Source: Bombyx mori (taxonomy: Eukaryota; Arthropoda; Insecta; Lepidoptera; Bombycidae). Taken from it: 64,000 bases of DNA. Where the stretch lies: contig NC_085130.1 in the NCBI RefSeq assembly GCF_030269925.1, positions 7,638,501 through 7,702,500 on the forward strand. Direction: 5' to 3'. Under the pieces are notes generated by a model. That model was given only the letters and a program-made list of their open reading frames with translations. It was not told the DNA's origin and ran no database searches. Shown here piece by piece: positions 33,782 through 46,100 of this stretch (position 1 is the first letter of the stretch; every line of letters starts with the position of its first letter). Both the position numbers and the translations under genes were made by a program.

Positions 33782-36460
33782 GTAGGTACTTATTAACTCC
33801 ATGGTTTCACAAGAGTGAGAGCGGTGCTCGAACAGTAGAGATGCCCGACAAACCGAGAAAAATAACGAACAATCGAGCGATTGGAAATTTATGTTTTGAA
33901 ATGTTGGTATATCGATTTAGAATCCCAAAAATAAAAAGGATTAAAAGTCGATATTATTGTCAACCAATACACGATATGTTGTACTTTATGTTAGATATAA
34001 AACAAAAATTATTTTTTGGCATATGATTTAAAGGTATTAATTAATTAAAAGTAAAGTATGTTGGTTCGCTTTTATTTAGTAATGTGAGACGGTTTTACAA
34101 TATAAGGCTAAATACACCATATTTTTTGAGTAATGTTGAGTCTTAGAGTTTTATTGAAGTGATATAATTATTGAAAATACCTAAATCGACACGAGTATAT
34201 TATGCAAAAATTATAGAAACAAAATGCATTGATACTATTTGGTATTTTGGAAATTTTAAATTTGTACTTTAACCATTTTCCTTTTTATTACTTCTATTAA
34301 CTAATCTAAACTATATTATTCCATTATTTAACCTTTCCATTCACACTACCTAATCATATAATATCAATCTATAATATATTATTATACAATTGTATGAAGG
34401 GAACCCAGGTGAAAAGTTACATTTCAAAATAAAATTTATAGGTTTTTTAGTGCAATTTGCTGCCTGGTAAAATTTGTGTCAATATTATGCTGATAATTTG
34501 TAAACCCTGAACAGATATTTCAAGTTGTAATACAAATTACCCACTTTTTTTTCTTACCTAATTACCAGAAGCCTTGAAGGGCTATTCTGGTTTCACTTAA
34601 CTGATAGGCAAGCTCATGGGACTCAGTCTGAATAGACATATTGTAATTTATGCACATTGTCTGGAATCTACGTTGAATGCAATGAATATATGTGAAGCAC
34701 GTAAGAGAAATGCTCAAAACACAAGAGTAGGTAAGGTTATACTTACTTTGTTACCTCAACACGAAGATACCTAATCTGACGTATAGCCCTTTACCAGTTT
34801 TATTAGAAAGTTATTTTTCTTTAGTTTTAATTTTGGTAACAACCAATCTTCTTTTTTTCGCTCAAATTTCGCCCGACCACGTCCGAGACGGGACTCTGCC
34901 TGGAGAGGTAGGAGGAGTTACGTCGGTTAATAATACTAACCTATCGCCTAATCACATACAAAGGCAACATGTGAAAAGATTATAACCGAAATAACCAATA
35001 GTTATTTATATACTTTACTTTAAGTGATATAACAATTTTTTAAGTTTGATTTAAATTAAATTAAATTAAATTGATTTTCGTTTCAGTTGAAATAATCGAT
35101 TTGACTCAGAAAACCGAGCATCCCTATCTCTGACTAGCTAGTGCAGGACACATTAAACAAATTAGCTGTCAAAAAAGAAAGAAAATTTTGATTTCTTATG
35201 TTTTCTTTGATAGATAGCTTTACATTATTGTTCTCTTCTAAATTAGATTATGTTTATTAACGCTATTGAGATGGATGAATTCGTAGAGCTATGAACATTT
35301 TAATTATTTAATACTCTATATTAGTTAAATATTATGCTAGCAATGTTTCTGAACGCATACAAACAATTTTTTTCAGTTTCACATAATATTTAACTCCACT
35401 CACCTTTCTAGTTTCTAATTAAAACCTTATGAATGTAGCTACAGACACGGTCTTATTCATGTTTCACAGTATTACATTCACAATAAACAACAGTAAAAAC
35501 TTATTCATGACAGAAATACGGAATAAAACCTCGACTCTTTGAAAAAACTCTCAATTTATATTCAAATCGAAACGTAATTATTCTTGAAAGCGAATAGTCA
35601 TTGAGCGAATAAAAACACCGCAGCGAAATCCGGCAAACGGAAAAAAACACAAGACCGCCCGCAGTTCACGTAAACAATTTTCTGAGGAAATTTTCTTCAC
35701 TTCATATCCGGTGTCGATTTCATTGGTGATACTTCCCGGCAATTTGCAATCGACCAATAACGGATCTGCCCTTCTCGGAACAGCCAATAGAAACGCGTTG
35801 ACGTTAGCATTGATACAGGTACGGCCAATGTCATATCCGGCGCGCTACGAGACGGTATCATGCGCGAAAAGCCCGGGAACTCGGACCGGGGCGCGGGACG
35901 ACACCTGCGCAGCATCCGACCAGACGTCGCTACAAGATCACATCTCGACGAAAGTAATGATTATTTTCGGTCCGCGGGCGGCTTAGTTCCGCATACGTCC
36001 GCCGCGGCGCTGGCCACGACGAGTTCAGCCCAAAATACTCACCTCGCTATGTCCAACTCAAAAACTCATTATAACATACGAAAAAAAGTGTAATATATAG
36101 AATTAATTATATTAAATCGAACATCAAATCGTGCTCAACGTTTTAATCTACGAACAGTGTTAATGGACGTGTTTAAGTGTGAGCTGTGATCTATTTCCGA
36201 TAAGTTGATTCGTCCATGACTGCGCTTTTCCAGGGATAAACGGGTGGGCGCTCTTTAGGAAAGCGCGGCCGTTTTGTTAACAGTTGGCCGCGTCTGCCGC
36301 AAAATGTTTACGGATTTACACAACGAATTTGACGGGTGGTCGCTAAAAGGACTACTCTGGACAAAACGCAGAGACAGCTACGCGATAATTTCTAATCGTG
36401 CGACGTAAAGCCAGAACTGATGAAGTTCGTTTGTAGGTTCGTTAACTGGGAAAATGCACG
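33782..36460. other. Alk upstream region with GC-rich island
   Basis: AT-rich and featureless until about 35700. 35700-36020 is GC-rich with many CG dinucleotides (GCCCGGGAACTCGGACCGG, GTCCGCGGGCGGC) and is the best candidate for the Alk promoter or first leader exon. The short frames open there look like composition effects. The transcription start is not identified. Confidence 0.4.
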
Positions 36461-36520
36461 CCTCACCAGCCCCCAACGCCGCGAGGGGTGCGAAAACATT
36501 TTAAAACGCAATCAACACTA

Positions 36521-37121
36521 ATGGCGACACGTAAACTAATAATATTTCTTGCGATCGTCGCGTTGGCTGCCGGCGAACATGAGAACGAAACAGAAAACAA
36601 AGCAGAGGAAGCCATGGAGGCGGAAAAGGACCAAAAACTGAGGTCCGCGTCGCCGGCCAGATCACAGGGCTCATTCCACAAGCTGACCGCCCTGATGAAT
36701 AACACGGAGGAAAGACGCCAGTCGCGTCGGAAGAACAAGGATAATCTCAACAAGATCCTGCAGATGAACAGACGACACGATGACATGCTGAATGACAACG
36801 AAGGTATACCTATTAACCAGAGGACCGCACCTGACAACGACACAACACTCACGGACAAGATCAAGATCCTGCGTCCGCTCGTGCCGATGTATGAGCCGGA
36901 AAGCAAATACAATCACGTCTCGCAAGCTAGCGGGGTTTTTTGTAATTTCGAAACATCAAACGCGTCCATGGACTTATGTACGTGGCAGTGGAACTCCACG
37001 GTTTCGAGACACGGTCTGGGATTCAGTGTGATCACTCCGGACGATCTGGTGAACGTTAATAGTACAACTAAGGGTATGAGGTTCTCCGGGCCTTCGGAAG
37101 ACGCTGATCGGAACCCCAAAG
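36521..37121 (+). CDS. Alk: Alk exon 1
   Basis: Signal peptide, a charged linker with many Glu, Lys and Arg, and the start of MAM1 (FCNFETSNASMDLCTWQWN). The donor is AAAG/GTATGT and one nucleotide is carried over. Confidence 0.92.
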
Positions 37122-40100
37122 GTATGTTTGAACTTCATAGGTTGCGACTTTCTGGATCGTGTTAGTTGTTTTTGTTTCAACCGCTTAAACACAGTTCTTA
37201 ATAAAAGTAACAGGAATATGGATTTGATTGTTATTTTTGGGCATTTAATCTCGTACTTTTGTGGAATGATGTCTTTGCCGAATATAACTTTTTAATGCCA
37301 TATTAGGGACATACCGAAAATGTCATTATGTATTTTCCCGCGAATATTGTCGTTTTATTGTAAACTTTAATTTGTAATAATCATAGACCTATATAGTAGG
37401 GACACGACATATTGTTCTATACGTACAATTGCTTATATAAATAGCACCCATTTTGAAGGCACATACATAAACATATATCTATCTCGTTCTTACTCAGCAC
37501 TTTAACTCGCAGGAAAACAATATAACAGTATTTCAGTGCGTACATAAAATGAAACATGAATATACGTAAATATCTCCGTCTCCGTCTAATGAGGCCGAAA
37601 ATCCGCCATGTTTAGCGCGCCAAATGTCATTGTCACGTCAGTTCGGCCGTCTGTTTTGGGTTGTACATTATTTATTGACTATGATATCGATTTAATATGA
37701 TTGATTATATAAAATTTCATAATTTATCATGCTTAAAACATACAAAAATAATAATTAAAACGTATTTTATAGGATCTCAAGAAAGTCGATGTCCTAAAAC
37801 TATTATCTATATGTATTTAAATTCATTATGGAGCCCTCATCCGAAAAATCCGTTTTTCGGTCGGAATCTATTGATCATGACACTAATCATAATTACCACT
37901 TTAAAATATGTCATCAAAACATATTTAGACATTCTGTTTAGATATTTCGGGAAAAAGGCTACCGACAAAATCTCTTCGGAACTATTTAAATAAAATAGTT
38001 TTATTCCGCAGTGAGTAAAACACTATTGTAAATTTGTTAAATTTTTAATAATTAAGTGATTTTAGAGCGGAAGTCACAAGGAATGACGTTTGTAATTAAT
38101 GAATAAATGTTCTGTAGGTGTTTTTTTTTTCACGCGGTCCCTTGATAAGTATAAAATTTGAATCACTCTCAAGCGAAAGTGATTCAAATGGTGCGGCGCA
38201 CCTTCCTTGGGGTGCGCTGCGGTAGTATGTTACAGACTTTAGAGTCAGCAAAACAATTAAAATAGATTGTAATAGTCTAAGAAAAACACGTACTCAAAAT
38301 ACGATAACATTTAGCATGCTAGAAATGGGCTGATGGCTTTGAACTACGCCATATCTTTATGTTTTGCGACAAACGACAACTTTATAAAATCAGTGTAGCA
38401 ACTTTTAAAAATCATCATATCGTTTACTTGGCAAATTCGAAGGACGAACTTGTCTTAGATTTCACCCATCTAAATCATATCATATTTGCACATAACAATA
38501 TACCTACTTACTTCCCATTAAAGTATAAATTCTACAAATAAATAACACTCAACAATATTTAAAATAAAATGAGCCAAGAACGTTTATCGATAAAACCTGA
38601 TAACATTGAAATCTTTTGTACAGCACTAAAGCTGCCATGTTTTGTGGCCAGATGACGTCACAGTGGCACGAAATTTTGGTTGACGTTTGATTTCCATAAG
38701 TTTCCTACTTCATTGGTAATAATCATTGGATTATTATTGATTAAAGAACCTAAATATTTTAGAATTATTTTAACGTTTACGCGGGAATTTGTAGATTTAC
38801 TAACAAACTTACGAGAGGCGTATGTAGTCATTTCAAGCTTTAATAATAATGATTGAATACATAATATATAATACCAACTTAAGAAACTTTCGTTATCCAG
38901 CTGGGTTAGGGGCCTGATACAGAAGACAGTTATCCTTGATACTGCGCGTATCGTGAGGAGGTTCCTCACTCCGGAGTCCTAATTAATGGTGGCTTGTGTT
39001 GTAGACACCGCCATCAACGGCAATCTATTTTTATATATGGTGTTTTTAAATTTTTTTTATTTTTAATACCTTTTCTGAAAAATATGATGTAATTAAATAA
39101 GATTTTAAATAAATATAGAACATAATAATGATTGAATACAATAATATACAATAAAATTACTTTACACGCATCTACTGTTGAAATTACGCCCGAATGCGAT
39201 CCCTGGGTTAAATTGGAGGGCAGTTATCAATTTTTCTATCTATGCGCGTATTGACCGTTGTTTACTAACGACTTCCACGATTAAGGATTAACATTGGGCA
39301 CCTTCATTGGGTATCTTCAGTCCTTTGATACCCACTGCTGGGCTATGTCCAACTTTTTTAGCCTACCCTTTTTTATGCCATAATGTTCAGTCACCATTCC
39401 CATCCACGTCTGCCTCCTTATCTTGACTATGTCATCGGTCCACCGTGTCATAGGTCTTCCGGTACCTCTACGATCTTAGCCAGTATCCTTCACTGTCATA
39501 CTCTATCTATTAACATGGGGTACCTACTTAACAATAATAAAATCCGCACACTTTGATGGCGTGATCACCATTCAGCCTATCTCTTAAAATGTCATTAGGA
39601 TGTGTCTCGTAACTAATAATATCAGAACGGCTGTGATATCATTTATGGCTTAGTTGGTTGGACGAGCTCACGGCCCACCCGGTGTTAAGTGGTTACTGAA
39701 GCAAATATACATCTGCAACGTAAATGCGGCACCCATCTTGAGATATAAGTTCTAAGGTCTCAGTATAATTTTCACGGCAGAAACAGGCAGGGTGGTGGTA
39801 TCTCCCGTGCGGACTCATAAGTCTTTCTACCATCAGTTATTACGCAAATTATAATTATGCGGGTTTAATTTTTATTACACGATGTTATTCCTTCACCGTG
39901 GAAGGCTAGGATTGAAAACAAAAACAAAAACAATTTACCCGCCCGTGTATTTAAGCCACTACAAATGCAAAATGAATATCGTGTACCTACCTACCTACCA
40001 TTATGCACATTATTTACGGAATCTATTTCAGGATGAGGAGACATTGAACTTGTCTCCGTTTTCTTCGTGAGTGAATAGAGTTTCGTGTGGACTTCGCATA

Positions 40101-43100
40101 TTATACGACTAGCGACCCGCCCTCGCTTCGCTTCGGAAACATTAAAACTCACAAAAACCAAAAAAATAAAATAAAAATAAAATAAAAAAAGTAGCCTATG
40201 TTCATCAGGGACAATGTCGGCTTCTAATGGAAAAAGAATTTTTCAAATCGGTCCAGTAGTTTCGGAGCCTATTCGAAACAAACAAACAAACAAATCTTTC
40301 CTCTTTATAATATTAGTATAGATTGTTGGAAGGAGTGGTTGTTTTTTTGGTAGAGGGTTTGTTACAAAAATAACCTCAAAATTGAATAAAAAGTCAAAGA
40401 ACAACAAAAATCCCACGAAATAAATGGATAATATTTATTTCTTTTGAAAGTACGATATTTCCATTCTCTTAAATAAAATTTATGCTATCATACAAAAAAA
40501 AATGCGCAACGGCGCGGGTCGATACTATGATTTTAGTGACTTAGGGACCAACTTTGTTTTTTAACAAATTTTTTTGTGGGGATGGATAGAGCTCGTTAAT
40601 CTCAATAATAATTGTTTTGGGCAAAAATTACAAAAACTTTATACTTTGGGCAGAAAAATGTGTTTTGTGATTTTTTTGTATGGAGCGGATCAAATTAAAT
40701 GAAATTCCTGCTAAGTACCGCGAGGTCCCGCTTTGAAACTTGATTTTTCTTAAACCTCGTCTAGTCTACTATCATTTGATGCTATCAGCATGTGCATAAA
40801 GTTGCAACTCTGCTAAATAAATGGATCGAAAAAAATGAAAAATACAAAGAATAAAAACCTTCATTTTTATTTTCGTAAGTGCTTTTAAGTTAAATTTGAT
40901 ATGAATTAGTAAGTAAAAGCACGTGCTAATACCCATAATTACATAATAACTAACAACAATACATTTAGTAGGTCTCTAATTAATCAATCTCTCGAGTTAT
41001 CCTTACATTAGTTGATGAGAACATAATTAGTTAATAATTATCATTAGCTCATTAACATTAGTTAATAATATGTAATTAGTTAATAATTATTCTCATTAAC
41101 ATTAGTTATTTAGTTAGTTAACATTAGTTAATGAGGAACGTTAAGGAGAATTGTAATGTTAAAAATTAGTAAACATTTGTTGGTCACTGGAAGTATAAAA
41201 TGACCATGTTTATATACCAAAATCAATGAATTTCAATATGTTTCTTTAATGACTTTAATTAGTTAATAAAAAGTTATTTACGTTAGTTCTGAATAGTAAT
41301 AACAGATAAATACTAATATAAATTAGTAAAGGTAAAATAACTCACTACTAACACAACTAAACTAAAAACTAATTATATACAACACCAATCTTTACTATTT
41401 CCTTACAATTATGACATAAAAAACGAATAAAAAAGTAACAAGAAACTTACAATCTACCAAAAATCTTATTCACTATCGCTATGACTATCTTGTAAATTAC
41501 CTACATCAATAAAATCTATATCGGATTCTGTGGGAAAATTCAGCAGAAGCTCTTTGACTTTTGGAGAGAGAGCCATTATATTTTGTTTCACCATTCGAGG
41601 TCTTAGACTTGTGATCTTTGGATCAGAAGACAAAAGAAGATTGTGTAAAATATCCTCATTAGTCGTCGTTCTACTTATCTTTCTAGAATGACTCTCTCTA
41701 TATTTCCGAAAATCTTTATTGCGAGCTTCCGCTGCCTCTTCCGACAGTTTACCTATAGGAATGGCACCAAAGTTCTTAATTATATCACTGCCATGTACCA
41801 ACAATTTATGGATACTGGAAGGCATATAATACCAGGAATATAAATTAATATACAATTCTGCAGTATCTCTACAAAATTCGGAAAATTTGGAAAGGTCTAC
41901 GTGTTCTCCAGATGCAACAGTCTGAAGAATCACGTGAAACCTCTCTATTAAATCTTTACTTATTCCTGTTATGCGAGCTGTTCCTTCTGCATCCCTGAAA
42001 AATCTTCTGGCGGTATTGCCATCATTGGTTGTTCCTACTCCTTGCTTGACAACATCTATAAGTAAGCCGGATTCCTTTTTAAACGCTTTCTGTATAGCGC
42101 TCTTTCTAATTGACATTTTTTCTTTGTCATCGCCCCTACAACTCCATTTTTTGAAGTCCAAACGATAAGCTGCAAAAAAAGAAATTTCATTGAAAAAATA
42201 CTCTCACAGGAAACTATATACGATGAAAAAATTGTGAAGTAATAACATTGTATTTACCGATATGAAGTAAGCACTCCATGCATCTTATCCAGGCATGTAA
42301 AGATGACATTCCATACTGGAATATTTCTTTATTCTTTTCTCTTTGAGCAAGTGATTCCAAATTGTTCATCTCTGACGGTTTTGCTTTGCAAATATCACAG
42401 GCAGCAGAAGATGTTTCTGACAAATATGACGTTTTTTTGCCGTCTATCATCGTCATGTGCAATTGATGCTTAACTTCAATTTGTTTAATTTTTGATGGCT
42501 GAAGTCTTTCTATTTCTTCTGTTATGCTAGCTTTTATAATTGCCACTGTTGACTGCGTTTCTTTTGTAAATTTAAACATTATGGGACGGCAGTAAAAAGT
42601 TGATGAGGGTCGGTCGTTTTCCCAAACAATTGTTCCATCACATTTTTGAAGCCTTATAGGAACTAGACTGGCCATGAAAACAGATGAATCATCAAACTCT
42701 ATTTCAGTCTTTTGCTTATAATTACTTTGACTTGAGGCTCCATCAAAGCCCCATTTGCTTATAAGCAGTAGCTCTCTTGCCGAGTCCAAATCCAAAGTAA
42801 TCACATCTAAAAGCCTAGATACCGTCAAGTTTAGTAATGCTTGCATTTTAATAGCAGCTCCTTCTTCCGTAATAATTATATCTTCTTTCCCTGGATAACA
42901 TTTTGTCTTTTCTTGCTTAATTTTATAATAAGAAGGGTATAAATCAGACCCATTTTCACTTGCTGCTTCTCTTAGGTTTATATACTGCCACTTACTTAAT
43001 TTAAGTGAAACTAATAAAGACAGTGCCTTATCGGGAGAATATGTACTACTTTTCGCTTTACTTGTACTTAAACACTCCTTAACCTTTTCTAGATCTTCGG

Positions 43101-46100
43101 GGTGATTTAACAAATGGTTCATTATTTCCCCTACATCTTCATTTCCAGTGTTTCTCAAACTAGCAATTGTTGTAGCTTTTATTTCATCTGGAGATGACGA
43201 AAGCGATTGGTAAATTTGTTCAACGCGTCTTCGTTTTTGCCTGGATCCCAATTCTTCAAAAGGTTTTCGAGGTGTAAAAGTAGATGTCGTGGCTTCTGTA
43301 GTAGATGTTGAGAATGGTATATTTTCAACATCTTCAGTATTAGGAATATCGAGCCTTTCCTGTGCAGTGTTGTCAGCTTCAGGTATCATTCCTTCAGGCC
43401 AGTTTATTGCACGTTCTAACCAATCACCATTTTTTCTTATAAAGTGTGCTAAAGTGCGACTACTTCGTTCCCATCTTGCACTTATATTTGAACAAAAGCG
43501 CGTACAGAATTTTTGGAGCTCAACACTTTTCTCTTCGGTCACGTTTATTTTATTTTGTAGGAATTGAAAAAGTTTTTTATTATCAGACAGCGACTGTAGT
43601 TGCTCTCTTAAAATCATAAATAAATCTAAATTGATAACAAAATTGTCCATTATAACGGAAAAGGAACTATAACAATCACGAGATGTTAGTAGTAGTACGA
43701 ATAAACGAACACTAGTTAATATATAATAAATATGGTCATTTTATACTTCCAATGACAAACAAATGTTTACTAATTTTTAACATTAACAATAGTTAATGAG
43801 GGTAGTTACCCAGTAATGGCTGCTTAACGAAATATCCTCATTAACTAATGTTAATGAGGAATGTTAAGGAGAATTATCCTCATTAACTAATGTTAACTAA
43901 CTAAATAACTAATGTTAATGAGGATAATTATTAACTAATTACATATTATTAACTAATGTTAATGAGCTAATGATAATTATTAACTAATTATGTTCTCATC
44001 AACTAATGTAAGGATAACTCGAGAGATTGATTAATTAGAGACCTACTAAATGTATTGTTGTTAGTTATTATGTAATTATGGGTATTAGCACGTGCTTTTA
44101 CTTACTAATTCATATCAAATTTAACTTAAAAGCACTTACGAAAATAAAAATGAAGGTTTTTATTCTTTGTATTTTTCATTTTTTTCGATCCATTTATTTA
44201 GCAGAGTTGCAACTTTATGCACATGCTGATAGCATCAAATGATAGTAGACTAGACGAGGTTTAAGAAAAATCAAGTTTCAAAGCGGGACCTCGCGGTACT
44301 TAGCAGGAATTTCATTTAATTTGATCCGCTCCATACAAAAAAATCACAAAACACATTTTTCTGCCCAAAGTATAAAGTTTTTGTAATTTTTGCCCAAAAC
44401 AATTATTATTGAGATTAACGAGCTCTATCCATCCCCACAAAAAAATTTGTTAAAAAACAAAGTTGGTCCCTAAGTCACTAAAATCATAGTATCGACCCAC
44501 TGTGCGGCGGCCCATAGAAGAATGGGCAATCTCCTTTCATTAATTATTCGTATAAAGTACAAATCTATACTAATATATAAATCTACAGTGGTTTTTACGG
44601 ATGATCCGTTATAACTACTGAACCGTGCATCCGATTGACTTGAAACTTGGTATCCATGTAGAAAATACATGTACTTAACGAATAGGCTAATATTTATATG
44701 AGTGTTGGACTGCCTAATAATAATGACAATAAATAATAATGTTAATTTTAAATGCGCAGCAAAGCGGGCGAGTACGACTAGTTTTAACTATGACTGCCAC
44801 TAAAATTACTTTTAATGTTTAATTTTGCGATTTTTCTTGTCGTTATAATTTTGTTTGGGATGTTTCGAATAGCTTACTGTTTTCAAATTGTTTACAGCTT
44901 ACGGACCACTATAAGGTCCTTGTCGACTCTTAATTTCGTCATTTTGCTAACTACCCTCTTATTTATAAATCTGTGAAATATTCAAAACGCCGTAAATAGG
45001 ATAGCGTAATTATAAGCTAAAACAACACAAACACAACGTAATATCGTAAAAGTAGTTTTGTGTTTACGTATCGTTGAAAATGAAGAAAATACTAGGAGTG
45101 AATTAACCCATAGACACAGCCCACTGAGTGATTAACGGCCGTCTGGTGTAGTGGTAAGTGACTACACAAAGGGGTCGCGGGTTCGAATCCCGCCAAGGGA
45201 AGATATTTGTATGATAAATATAAATGTCTTTTCCAGTGTTATGGATGTATATTAAATATATGTGTATAATAAAAACCTTACATTTATTTCCGTTATCTGG
45301 TACCTGTAACACAAGTTCTTTACGAACTTATCACGGGACCAGTTAACGTGGCGTGATTGTTAGTAATATTTATTTATTTATTATTTATTTATTATTTATT
45401 TATTATTTATTTATTATTTATTTATTATTTATTTATTATTTATTTATTATTTATTTATTATTTATTTATTATTATTTATTTATTATTTATTATTTACTAT
45501 TTATTATTTATTATTTATTATTTATTTATTTATTTTCTCTATAATAGGTATCTCACCTGAAAACAAAGAAACGACATTCAAAGTCCACTACCACTCTCAA
45601 TTCCTTATAAAAATAATTCAATTTAATTTAGTAACAATATGCCTGAGCATGGCAGATGTCAACCCTTCAATATCAACGCATGTCACCGTTATCGACAGCG
45701 CCATCTATATGATGACATGGAAGCTATAAAGCGCTTTACAAATATAAAATACTTTAAAGAAATATAGTTTCTTTACATATATGTCCCACGATATTGTTCC
45801 ATCAACAGTACGCAATTGGATAGCAGGTAGCAAAACAAACCAAAAACTTGTTTCTTGAATTAAAAGTATTGCGAACTACTCTTCTACCAAACAGTGTGCG
45901 TAGTGCGAGTTCTTTAACGTTCTCGATAGCGTAAAAGTTAACTCAGATTTGTATGGAGTTGGAACAGCGCCCCTAGCGGCAAACGTAGGGAAGTTGTTCC
46001 AACTTGCGATCGAGAAGTTAAAAAACTCGCTTTTTTTTCCTACCTAAGCTGATAGCCTTAGGGGCTATTTCAGCGTAACCCTAACGTTTGTAGCTGAGCT

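Larger units (their letters stand above)
40515..44504. mobile_element. Transib DNA transposon, complete, with intact RAG1-like transposase
   Basis: A 3990-bp element flanked by CGGCG at 40510-40514 and 44505-44509, the 5-bp GC-rich duplication typical of Transib. The right end reads CACAGTG on the inward strand, identical to the V(D)J recombination heptamer; the left end lacks five bases there. The inverted repeats are about 700 bp. It encodes one spliced transposase on the minus strand and sits in Alk intron 1. Confidence 0.93.

Noticed and set aside
35578..36093. Short frames in the GC-rich island upstream of Alk
   Set aside because: Overlapping on both strands with no motif; explained by high GC content and few stop codons.
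36463..36925. Antisense frames opposite Alk exon 1
   Set aside because: They are shadows of the well-supported exon on the plus strand.
37697..37993. 98-codon frame in the copy 2 DNA element
   Set aside because: AT-rich, no recognisable domain, absent from copy 1; not enough to call a protein.
41971..43567. Plus-strand frames across the Transib transposase
   Set aside because: Shadows of the minus-strand transposase.
45127..45195. Possible tRNA gene
   Set aside because: A and B boxes are present but the sequence continues into a known SINE-like body, and no proper acceptor stem is visible.
45364..45536. CRISPR-like regular repeat
   Set aside because: A simple microsatellite without unique spacers, in an animal genome.
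45353..45560. Two frames of YLFIIYLL repeats
   Set aside because: Pure TTTA microsatellite.
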